Shown here: one piece after another, positions 40,122-48,261 of the stretch
Position numbering within the stretch: position 1 is the stretch's first letter
Layout of the letters: every line of letters begins with the position of its first letter
Virus record (IMG/VR): IMGVR_UViG_3300042406_000429
Coordinates: 1 to 64,000 of that record
Strand: one strand, 5' to 3'
Length of the DNA: 64,000 bases
DNA from: a virus
Program-made: the position numbers and the translations under genes
Notes under the pieces: model-generated
Database searches by the model: none
Seen by the model: only the letters and a program-made list of their open reading frames with translations
What the model was told of the DNA's origin: nothing

Positions 40122-43100
40122 ATGACAATTAATGTAGCAAATACGGAATTAAATAACACATTCGAATATTGGCGTGGCAGAACAAACGAACTTGCAACGT
40201 TAATGTCGAATTGTGTAATTACAACGACAGCAAATTTGGCTTCTGCTCAAACTGCTGGTAATGCTGCAATTTCTGGTAGATTTTCTGCAAATAGTTTAAC
40301 AGCTGCTAACGTTTATACTAACAGTGTTATTACTGTTAACGTATCCACAATTAATACTGCCAGCGAAGATCACTATTTCGTAACAAATACTACAGCCCTT
40401 ACCTTGGGTAATAATACTTGTAATACATACATAACGCCATCTTCTATTAGAGCTAATAATGTTTTAGTTAATGATAATGTTGCTATCAACACTTCAGCTT
40501 TATATGTTGGCGATATCAATGGTAATCTTGTTTTAAATAAAGCTACCATTTATATTCAGAGCAATGACATTGTTAACACTGTTTTAACTTCTGCTAATTT
40601 CAAAGTTTCAAATAATAATGTTAATTCCAATTTAACATACAATTCTTTAACTATTGGAAACGTAGTAGTCAACAGCACATCGATGTCGTTCCCAACAGTT
40701 ACTGGGACTCCCGTAATAAATTCTTCCACCATTGTTATTGGTGCGAACGTTTATGCGAACACTTCGACTTTATTGGTCGGAAATTCATCTGTTAACTCCA
40801 CTGTCAACTCGACAATGGTTCAGATGTCAAATTCTTCTGGCACAGCTAATCTAACTCCTGTTGATCTTAAGATTGGCACTTCAATCGTCAATAGCACAAT
40901 CATTACAACTGGCGCTGGCGGTTTGGTCGCAAACACTACCGCTATAACAGTAGGTTCAAACGTAGTTGTTAACACTTCAGTTGCTACCATTGGTAATTCG
41001 ACTGTAAATACAGTTGCAAATTCTTCTTTATTGAAGATTGCAAACAGCACAGGAATTGCTAATCTTACTCCTACAGCCGTTTCTATAGGTATCTCTGTTC
41101 TTAATAATACTTCAGTATTAATTGGTTCAAACGTTATTGCAAATTCTTCAACGTTGTTTGTAGGTAATTCTTCAGTAAATGCTACTGTGAATTCTACAAT
41201 GACTCAGATGTCTAATTCTTCTGGGACTGCAAATCTAACACCAGTAAACCTTACAATAGGTACTTCTCTTGTTAACAGCACAATTATCACAACTGGCGCC
41301 GGTGGATTAGTAGCTAATACTTCTGCTATTACTGTTGGATCTAATGTAGTTGTTAACACTTCAGTTGTTACTATTGGTAATTCATCTGTTAACACTGTTG
41401 CAAATTCTTCTCTACTAAAAATTGCTAATAGTTCCGGAATAGCAAACTTAAATCCTACATCAATTAAAATTGGTATTTCAGAACTCAACAATACTTCAGT
41501 ATTGGTTGGAGCAAACGTAATTGTTAATGCTACAACATATTTTGTTGGTAATTCTTCAGTAAATTCTATTAGTAATTCCACTTTAATTCAAGTAGCAAAT
41601 TCTTCAGGCACAGCTAATTTAATTCCAACAAGTCTTGCTATTGGAGTTTCTACTGTATCAAACACTAATGTTACTGTTGGTGCTAATGTCACAGTAAACA
41701 CTACTACATTTTTCGTAGGTAATTCTAGTGTAAATAGCGTATCAAATTCAACTCTACATCAAGTTTCCAATTCTAGTGGTATTGCTAATTTAACTCCAAC
41801 ATCAATAGCTATTGGTATTTCTACTCTATCAAATACTAATATTACTGTTGGCGCTAATGTTGTTGTAAATTCTTCAACATATTTTGTTGGTAATTCTACT
41901 GTCAATTCTATCAGTAATTCTACTTTAATTCAGGTAGCCAATTCAACAGGAACTTCCAATCTAACTCCTATAGACCTTAGAATTGGCACTTCAGTGGTTA
42001 ACTCTACTGTTATTGCAGCCGGAGCTAACGTAATTGCTAATACTACTGCGGTTTATGTAGGCAATTCAAGCACAAACTCTGTTCTTACTTCAACATTATT
42101 GCAATTAGCTAATTCTTCAGGATCAGCTAACTTAAACTCATCAAGCTTGACTATAGGTCTATCAGCAATATCCAACGGATTCTTCAATGCTGGCGCAAAC
42201 GTCTCAGTAACCACTAGTGGGTTTACTGTTGGCAATTCAACAGTAAATGCTGTGGCCAATTCTTCTTTGTTGAAGATAGCAAATAGTTCAGCTACAGCCA
42301 ATATATCTCCTATAGGTTTGAATGCTGGTATTTCTACAGTAAACACTATTGCTGTTTCTGTTGGCGCTAACGTAATTGCAAATAGTTCTTCATTGTTTGT
42401 AGGTAATTCTTCAGTAAATGCTTCAGTTTCAAGCACTTTACTATCAGTTACAGATGCTCTTGGTAATACAAATGCAAACACTTCCGGTGTTTATGCTACT
42501 GGAACTGTTAATGCTGCTACTCTTTCTACAACAAGATTTACTGCTAATTCTACATTAGCAAATGTTTATGCACTAAATGTTCAAACAAATACATCTACTT
42601 TTGGAACTGCAGCTTATATTATTGCCAATGGTAATATTGGTATTGGTAATTCATCACCAGTTACAAAACTAAGAGTAGATGGTGACACTGTAATTAATGG
42701 TAACACTATATTCGGATCTGGTAATTCTACTTACAAAACTATCGTTGATGGTTTGCTTGAAGTTACTGGCGATTTGTCTGTAAGCGGTACTTTGAGTTAT
42801 ACTGGTAATGCTGCAGGAAATATCATTCCTCAGGGTAACGGTTATAATCTAGGTAATGCAACAAATAGATGGGGTCTGTTTGGTGCTAGTTTGAATGTTG
42901 CTGGCGGTAATACTCTTATTGCTTCGCCTAATACTGTAGTTTCATCTAATCTTATTGTAAATGGCGCTAATTTTACTATTGCTTCTAACATCAGTCACAC
43001 TGGTGCTAATCTAGTAATATCCGGAACCAATACAAGTATCAGTTCTAATTTAACAGTTACTGCTACAACAACAACTCTTAACTCTAATGTTGTATTGGGT

Positions 43101-44372
43101 ATTGGTACCACTCTAAGCGGTTCTGGCGCTGATATCAGTCTTAGAAATGCTACATTTAGTGGTAACCTAGTTGTTGGCGGAACAGTCGTATCTGTTAATA
43201 CTGCCACATTAATGGTAAATGACAATATCATTGAACTAGCTGATAATAATATAACAACTGATACTGTTGATATTGGCTGGTATTCACCAGCTGGTAATAC
43301 TAGCAAAATTTGGTATTCAGGTTTAGTTCGTCAAGCTGCTAAGTCTTCAAACAGCAATCCTTATTTCTGGTTGTTTGTTTCTAACACCAACCCAAATACA
43401 GCTACAACAGTTGACACTTCTGCAAATTCAGGAACAGGAACTCTTCAAGCATATCTCGTTCCTTATGGAACTGGTGGCGCTTTCGTAGCAAATTCTACTG
43501 TTGTTAATATTACAGCAAATTCAACTGTAAGTTCTACAATAACTGCTAACAGCCTATATGGTACTGTTCTAACTGCAACTCAGGGAACAATAAACCACGA
43601 TTCGCTAGCAAACTTCGTTGGTAACGAACATATTGATCACACCACAGTAACATTAACTGCTGGTAATGGTCTTACTGGCGGCGGAACTATAGCAGCCTCT
43701 AGAACATTCGATATTGGCCAAGGTAATGGTATTTCAGTTTCTGCTGATGCTATCGCTGCAGCAGCCGCCAACGGTATTTCAGTCACATCTTCTGGCATTA
43801 ATGTTCTTGCTGGCAACAATCAGTTAATTTCTAATACAACTGGTCTATGGATCGATCAAACTAAGATTGACCATAATAGCCTTAGCAACTATGCAGTTAA
43901 TAGACATATTGATCATACTGCAGTTTCTATTACAGCAGGAAATGGTCTGAGTGGTGGTGGAGATATATCTTCAACAAGATCTCTAGCCGTATTAGCTAAC
44001 ACTGGTATTATTTCTAACTCATCTGGTGTGTTTGCTAACTCTACATATATTCAATCTCTAGTAAATGTCTCAAACGGATCTGTTACAACTTCTGGAACAA
44101 CTGCTCAGAATATCGACAGCTTCTTGATTGGTTCATATCTAGGTTCAGAATATCTCATCAGCGTTTCAGATAATGTTGCTAATAATAAATATGTGTCTAA
44201 AGTTCTCGTTATGCACGATGGTTCAGCTTCTCAGATTACTGAGTATGCATCTATCACTTCAAATAGTAACGTTGGTGTATTTTCAGCGACTCAAAATTCT
44301 ACACATATTATACTACAGTTTACACCAGCATTATCAGCAACAACAGTTAAGTATACTAGAACGGTAGTCTAA
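40122..44372 (+). CDS. Long repetitive tail fibre protein
   Basis: A 1416-residue fibre protein. Residues about 215-780 are made of ten units of about 57 residues built round VGNSSVNS..NSTL.QVANSSGTANLTP..L.IG.S. The C-terminal half has GNAAGN-type strands, a VSVNTATLMVNDNIIELADN..DIGWY.P block shared with the other fibres, and two GLTGGG/GLSGGGDI repeats. No chaperone domain. It forms an extended beta fibre; probably a shaft segment. Confidence 0.85.
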   Translation: MTINVANTELNNTFEYWRGRTNELATLMSNCVITTTANLASAQTAGNAAISGRFSANSLTAANVYTNSVITVNVSTINTASEDHYFVTNTTALTLGNNTCNTYITPSSIRANNVLVNDNVAINTSALYVGDINGNLVLNKATIYIQSNDIVNTVLTSANFKVSNNNVNSNLTYNSLTIGNVVVNSTSMSFPTVTGTPVINSSTIVIGANVYANTSTLLVGNSSVNSTVNSTMVQMSNSSGTANLTPVDLKIGTSIVNSTIITTGAGGLVANTTAITVGSNVVVNTSVATIGNSTVNTVANSSLLKIANSTGIANLTPTAVSIGISVLNNTSVLIGSNVIANSSTLFVGNSSVNATVNSTMTQMSNSSGTANLTPVNLTIGTSLVNSTIITTGAGGLVANTSAITVGSNVVVNTSVVTIGNSSVNTVANSSLLKIANSSGIANLNPTSIKIGISELNNTSVLVGANVIVNATTYFVGNSSVNSISNSTLIQVANSSGTANLIPTSLAIGVSTVSNTNVTVGANVTVNTTTFFVGNSSVNSVSNSTLHQVSNSSGIANLTPTSIAIGISTLSNTNITVGANVVVNSSTYFVGNSTVNSISNSTLIQVANSTGTSNLTPIDLRIGTSVVNSTVIAAGANVIANTTAVYVGNSSTNSVLTSTLLQLANSSGSANLNSSSLTIGLSAISNGFFNAGANVSVTTSGFTVGNSTVNAVANSSLLKIANSSATANISPIGLNAGISTVNTIAVSVGANVIANSSSLFVGNSSVNASVSSTLLSVTDALGNTNANTSGVYATGTVNAATLSTTRFTANSTLANVYALNVQTNTSTFGTAAYIIANGNIGIGNSSPVTKLRVDGDTVINGNTIFGSGNSTYKTIVDGLLEVTGDLSVSGTLSYTGNAAGNIIPQGNGYNLGNATNRWGLFGASLNVAGGNTLIASPNTVVSSNLIVNGANFTIASNISHTGANLVISGTNTSISSNLTVTATTTTLNSNVVLGIGTTLSGSGADISLRNATFSGNLVVGGTVVSVNTATLMVNDNIIELADNNITTDTVDIGWYSPAGNTSKIWYSGLVRQAAKSSNSNPYFWLFVSNTNPNTATTVDTSANSGTGTLQAYLVPYGTGGAFVANSTVVNITANSTVSSTITANSLYGTVLTATQGTINHDSLANFVGNEHIDHTTVTLTAGNGLTGGGTIAASRTFDIGQGNGISVSADAIAAAAANGISVTSSGINVLAGNNQLISNTTGLWIDQTKIDHNSLSNYAVNRHIDHTAVSITAGNGLSGGGDISSTRSLAVLANTGIISNSSGVFANSTYIQSLVNVSNGSVTTSGTTAQNIDSFLIGSYLGSEYLISVSDNVANNKYVSKVLVMHDGSASQITEYASITSNSNVGVFSATQNSTHIILQFTPALSATTVKYTRTVV
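40775..42430 (+). repeat. Ten degenerate ~57-residue fibre repeats
   Basis: Ten in-frame copies around VGNS(S/T)VN, with period about 171 bp. Protein identity is much higher than DNA identity, so they are old duplications kept under selection. They also create long antisense open frames that are not genes. Confidence 0.85.
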
Positions 44373-44698
44373 TGGCAACAAAAGCTAACTTAGTTATAGA
44401 TCAAGGCACCAATTTTTCAACAGATCTAACATTAACCGACGAAAACGGCGATATGTTGAATCTTGTTGGATATACAGCCAATTCTCAGCTAAGAAAATGG
44501 TATACTTCGACAAATTATGTGGCCTTTACAACTGCAGTTAATACTAGTGTTGGAGTTATTACTTTGTCATTAACAAATGCTCAGACAGCAAATCTTGTGG
44601 CTGGTAGATACGTATACGACGTGGAAATATCTGACGGCACTACTATTTCACGTGTAGTTGAAGGGATTATCACAGTTACACCTAATGTTACGAGATAA
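44372..44698 (+). CDS. Small immunoglobulin-like virion protein
   Basis: A 108-residue beta protein (NLVIDQGTNFSTDLTLTDENGD, then LRKWYTS..., ITLSLTNAQTANLVAGRYVYD). I recognise this as a conserved small structural protein near fibre genes of large marine and soil phages; its role is unknown. Overlaps the fibre gene stop (TAATG). Confidence 0.7.
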   Translation: MATKANLVIDQGTNFSTDLTLTDENGDMLNLVGYTANSQLRKWYTSTNYVAFTTAVNTSVGVITLSLTNAQTANLVAGRYVYDVEISDGTTISRVVEGIITVTPNVTR

Positions 44699-44700
44699 AA

Positions 44701-44979
44701 ATGACTATAACTAATGTAGTAGTAGGTAGAAAGAGAACTATTCGTGTTTCAGCTAATGGAACAGCTGGGGTTTTGGAGACCTCTTCGCCTGTTACTCTTA
44801 AAAATACACCTACAATAAGTACAGGGATAGAAAGATTAGACAGTCTAAAAGACGTTTATTCAGTAGATGAAACTACAGGCGCTGTTCCTGTTTATGATTC
44901 TGTAACAGACAAATATATCATAAAGAAACTTGATCTTGGTACTGATGTTGTTGGCGATCTAGATGGTGGAAGCTTTTAA
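44701..44979 (+). CDS. Small virion-associated protein ending DLDGGSF
   Basis: A 92-residue beta-rich protein with C terminus DLDGGSF, shared with the fibre at 45019 (DILDGGSF). The YSVDETTGAVPVYDSVTDKY segment looks like a linker domain. Likely a minor virion protein; function unknown. Confidence 0.65.
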   Translation: MTITNVVVGRKRTIRVSANGTAGVLETSSPVTLKNTPTISTGIERLDSLKDVYSVDETTGAVPVYDSVTDKYIIKKLDLGTDVVGDLDGGSF

Positions 44980-44981
44980 TT

Positions 44982-44989
44982 TATAAATA
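44982..44989 (+). promoter_or_regulatory. T4-type late promoter
   Basis: Perfect TATAAATA, with predicted start near 44995, 24 bases before the fibre gene. The Shine-Dalgarno CAGGAG follows. Confidence 0.85.
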
Positions 44990-45018
44990 TATAAAAATTC
45001 ACAGGAGCACCATTTAAT

Positions 45019-46872
45019 ATGGCCAATAAGATTCAGATTAAAAGATCTACGTCCAACGCTACAGTTACTGGACTATCAAACGGCGAATTAGCCTTTACTC
45101 AAGCCTCTAATACGCTTTATATTGGTCTTCCAGACGGGTCGGGTGTCCTTCGTGTTGGTGGCGCTCAGTATCCTGGTACTCTGACTGCTAATCATGCCCT
45201 TGTAGCCAACTCTACAAGCGGTATTGATAAAGTTATTGTTGCCAATGCGGTAATTACATCTTTGGTCGCAAATGGATCTGCCGGTTCAAATGGGCAGGTT
45301 CTAGTTGTTAATTCTTCAGGCGGCGTTTATTGGGGTACAGGTACCTCTGGATCAAACACTTATGTTCAGTTCAATGATTCTGGCGTAGCTAATGGTGTTG
45401 CTGGGTTTACATTTGTCAAAACTTCTAACACGCTTGCAATCGGTAATACTATTACCACCAACAATTTATTTGGAACAACTGTTAATGCTGCTTCTCATAC
45501 TGTTGGAACTGATGTAGTTGCTAATTCTATTGGAGTTTTCGCTACAGGCACAGTTAATGGCGCTACAATTAGTGTTGGTTCTAATTTTAAAGCAAATGTT
45601 ACTCAAGTCACTATCGGAACAGGTGTTGGTCTTTCTGTTAATGGTTCTCTTGGTACAGCCAATCAGGTTCTTAGAACAAACGGTTCTAGCACATATTGGG
45701 CAGACGACGTTGGTGATATTTCGAGCATCACTGCTGGAGACGGTCTAAATGGTGGTGGTAGCGTAGGCGATATCACTATTGATGTCGGTGCTGGTATTGG
45801 TATTTCGGTTAATGCAACAGCCGTAAGCGTTCTTCCTAACAACGGTATTATTGCTAACACTACTGGTACTTACGTTGACCCTGCTAATGGTGTTTATGTC
45901 GATGCTTCTGGTGTTGGCGTTTTAGCTAATAATGGTATTGTTTCTAATACTTCTGGTACATGGGCAAAGGCTGCTAATGGTATCAGCGTTGACTCTTCCG
46001 GTATTAACGTTGTTGGCAACACTGGTGTTACCGTTAATGCCACTGGTGTTTTCATCGGACAGCCGGTAGCTACAACTTCTAACGTAACATTCGCAAATGT
46101 CGTTACCACTGACTTATCAGTTAATGGTAATACAACTCTTGGTGATGCAACTTCTGACAAAGTAACATTTAATGCTCGTATCGACACAGCTATTATCCCA
46201 ACCACAAACAATAGCTATGATTTGGGTTCGAACTCTTTACGTTGGGCCAATATATATGTTAATCACATTAGTACCACAGATGGAGCTTCATTTGGCTCAA
46301 ATGTCAGTGTTGCAGGAACTCTAACTGTTACTGGCAATCTAGTAACTCAAAATGTTCAATCAGTTATTGTTTCTGACCCAATGATATACCTTGCTGGTAA
46401 CAATTATTCCAGCGATTTAGTCGATATTGGTTTTGCTGCAAACTACAATGATGGTGCAAACCGTCATACTGGTTTATTTAGGGATCATACTGATGGATTA
46501 TGGAAGCTATTCTTTAATCTAGAACAAGAACTATCTGGTAACAATGATGTAGATACTAACGATGCATCATATAGAACAGCAACTCTTGTCGCATATCTAG
46601 CTTCCGGTGCTCTTACCACTAATACAACATCAGCTAATTTAACAGCCAATTCTACATATTCTGTTGGCATTGTTGCTAATACTCTTACTCTTGCCACTGC
46701 TCTTGCAGGAACTTCCGGTGGTACTGGAAAGGCAACAGTAACTAATAATGCATTATTGGTAGGTAACTCAACCAATGGATATAACGAATTAACACTTGGC
46801 ACTAGCGGATATGTTCTGCAGTCTAACGGAACAGCTTTAGTCTATGATATATTGGATGGTGGCAGTTTTTAG
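45019..46872 (+). CDS. Tail fibre protein
   Basis: A 617-residue fibre. It starts with NKIQIKRSTSNATVTGLSNGE..YIGLPDG, a common virion-attachment N terminus. It shares the GDGLNGGGSVGDITIDVG and NNGI..N.TG repeats and the TVTGNLVTQNVQSVIVSDPMIYLAGNN..DIGF block with the other fibres. It ends in DILDGGSF. Codon use is AGA- and AAT-rich in the 3' part but more CGT in the 5' part. Confidence 0.85.
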   Translation: MANKIQIKRSTSNATVTGLSNGELAFTQASNTLYIGLPDGSGVLRVGGAQYPGTLTANHALVANSTSGIDKVIVANAVITSLVANGSAGSNGQVLVVNSSGGVYWGTGTSGSNTYVQFNDSGVANGVAGFTFVKTSNTLAIGNTITTNNLFGTTVNAASHTVGTDVVANSIGVFATGTVNGATISVGSNFKANVTQVTIGTGVGLSVNGSLGTANQVLRTNGSSTYWADDVGDISSITAGDGLNGGGSVGDITIDVGAGIGISVNATAVSVLPNNGIIANTTGTYVDPANGVYVDASGVGVLANNGIVSNTSGTWAKAANGISVDSSGINVVGNTGVTVNATGVFIGQPVATTSNVTFANVVTTDLSVNGNTTLGDATSDKVTFNARIDTAIIPTTNNSYDLGSNSLRWANIYVNHISTTDGASFGSNVSVAGTLTVTGNLVTQNVQSVIVSDPMIYLAGNNYSSDLVDIGFAANYNDGANRHTGLFRDHTDGLWKLFFNLEQELSGNNDVDTNDASYRTATLVAYLASGALTTNTTSANLTANSTYSVGIVANTLTLATALAGTSGGTGKATVTNNALLVGNSTNGYNELTLGTSGYVLQSNGTALVYDILDGGSF

Positions 46873-46886
46873 CACTATACTTTTTA

Positions 46887-46919
46887 CTAAATACTCCTAT
46901 GGGAACAATTCATAGGAGT
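46887..46919 (+). promoter_or_regulatory. Late promoter overlapping an RBS-sequestering hairpin
   Basis: A perfect 9-bp stem, ACTCCTATG (46893-46901) with CATAGGAGT (46911-46919), nine-base loop. The 3' arm contains the AGGAG of the endonuclease gene. CTAAATA (46887-46893) is a late box; its transcript would start near 46899, inside the 5' arm, so the late RNA cannot form the full stem. Read-through RNA can. Confidence 0.8.
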
Positions 46920-46925
46920 AATAAA

Positions 46926-47672
46926 TTGGAAAAGTATGGATTTGTATATATTTGGTTTGATAAAAAACATAAAAGATATTATATTGGATCTCATTGGGGA
47001 ACCGAAACTGATGGTTATAAATGTTCTTCGAACTGGATGAGAGACGCTTATAAAAGAAGACCTCATGATTTTAAACGTAGGATTATTAAAAAGGTTTTTG
47101 ATAGAAAACAGTTATTGATAGAAGAATATAAGTATCTTTCTTTTATAAAAGATGAAGAGTTAGGGAAAAAATATTATAATTTAATAAACCATCTTAATGG
47201 TCATTGGACAACAGATGGAGAAAAAATATTAACAGTAGGCGAAAAGATATCACTATCTCATAAGAAACACGAAAATTGGGGTCATTGGTCTATTGGCAAA
47301 ACAAGGTCAGAAGAAACCAAACAAAAATTGAGAGAAGCTAATAAAAAGCAATTTGAGGATAATGATCAAATAGAAATGAGAAGACAAAAATCTTTAGAAT
47401 TGTGGACAGATCCAACATATAGACAAACTCAAATAAATATAAAAGTAGGTAAAAAACAATCTGAAGAACAAATTGAAAAAAGAATTAATTCTCTAAAACA
47501 AAGATGGAAGAAAACTCCGAAAAAAGGAGTTAATAAAACAGAAGAAGATAAACAAAGAATCCGTAGCGCTGTTTCGAATCTTATTTGGATTAATAATGGT
47601 AGAGCAAACACCAGAATTAACAAACAAGAAGCTATTCCGGAAGGTTACGTCAGAGGAAGAATTAAGAAGTGA
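46926..47672 (+). CDS. GIY-YIG homing endonuclease between fibre genes
   Basis: A 248-residue protein from TTG 46926 (seven bases after AGGAG); the in-frame ATG at 46899 is within the hairpin and lacks a Shine-Dalgarno. The catalytic motif is YGFVYIWFDKKHKRYYIGSH at 4-23. A NUMOD-like C terminus follows (SIGKTRSEETKQKLREANKK; GKKQSEEQIEKRINSLKQRW) and ends in WINNGRANTRI. It is inserted between a fibre gene and a coiled-coil gene on the same strand. Confidence 0.92.
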   Translation: MEKYGFVYIWFDKKHKRYYIGSHWGTETDGYKCSSNWMRDAYKRRPHDFKRRIIKKVFDRKQLLIEEYKYLSFIKDEELGKKYYNLINHLNGHWTTDGEKILTVGEKISLSHKKHENWGHWSIGKTRSEETKQKLREANKKQFEDNDQIEMRRQKSLELWTDPTYRQTQINIKVGKKQSEEQIEKRINSLKQRWKKTPKKGVNKTEEDKQRIRSAVSNLIWINNGRANTRINKQEAIPEGYVRGRIKK

Positions 47673-47702
47673 TATATTTTTCGTTGACAAAGGAATTATA
47701 CT

Positions 47703-48224
47703 ATGGAAAATGATGAAGGTCAAGACATTTATTTAAAACAGTTTATCCAGAAGCAAGAAAATATGCTTCTGGATTTTCTGCGTAAAAACATAGATCTAGA
47801 AATTAGAGTTACTGCACTATCAGCTTCAGTTAAAAATCTTTCATCAAAATATGAAGAATCTCAAAAACAAGTTGAGATTCAAAATGAAATGATGCAACAA
47901 GCGGCCAAAGGCGTAGAATCTCTTACTATTGATAAAAAAATATTTGAACAAGAAAAGATAGAACATACAAAAACTATAGAAGATTTAAAAAGATCTTTGC
48001 ATGATTGTAAAGAAGAAAGAATAAAAATAACACAAGAATATAACGATTACAAAGATAAACATTTCGATGATATCAAAAGATTGGAAGATTTAGCAGAAGA
48101 ATATCGTCGTCAGACTTCTGAATTAAATAAGTTACATCAAGAAAATTTAACACTTAAATCTAAACTACCAATAAATAAAAGAAAACTAAAAACAGAGGCA
48201 ACATTGCCTCCAGATGAATTTTAA
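47703..48224 (+). CDS. Coiled-coil protein in the fibre locus
   Basis: A 173-residue protein that is almost entirely coiled coil (about 20-155), very rich in Lys, Glu and Gln. The ribosome site AAAGGAATT precedes ATG 47703. It may be a trimerising stalk or fibre chaperone. Ends with a Pro-containing tail (TLPPDEF). Confidence 0.7.
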   Translation: MENDEGQDIYLKQFIQKQENMLLDFLRKNIDLEIRVTALSASVKNLSSKYEESQKQVEIQNEMMQQAAKGVESLTIDKKIFEQEKIEHTKTIEDLKRSLHDCKEERIKITQEYNDYKDKHFDDIKRLEDLAEEYRRQTSELNKLHQENLTLKSKLPINKRKLKTEATLPPDEF

Positions 48225-48228
48225 TATT

Positions 48229-48244
48229 CTCAGTATATACTGAG
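48229..48244 (+). other. 16-bp perfect palindrome upstream of a fibre gene
   Basis: CTCAGTATATACTGAG, a perfect dyad in the 37-bp gap before the 1197-aa fibre gene. A second inverted repeat (GAGGCAA/TTGCCTC, 48195-48210) lies in the end of the preceding gene. It could be a protein site, a small hairpin or a processing signal. Confidence 0.5.
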
Positions 48245-48261
48245 CTACAGGAGAGCCTAGA

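Noticed and set aside
40820-43306. Long antisense open frames in the fibre genes
   Set aside because: They arise from the biased, repetitive codons of the + strand fibre genes; they have no Shine-Dalgarno and mirror each other from repeat to repeat.
46899-46925. ATG 46899 as start of the GIY-YIG gene
   Set aside because: It lies in the hairpin at the predicted late start and has no Shine-Dalgarno; TTG 46926 is seven bases from AGGAG.
47684-47702. Promoter TTGACA...TATACT before the coiled-coil gene
   Set aside because: Only seven bases separate the boxes; the segment is better read as the ribosome binding site AAAGGA.
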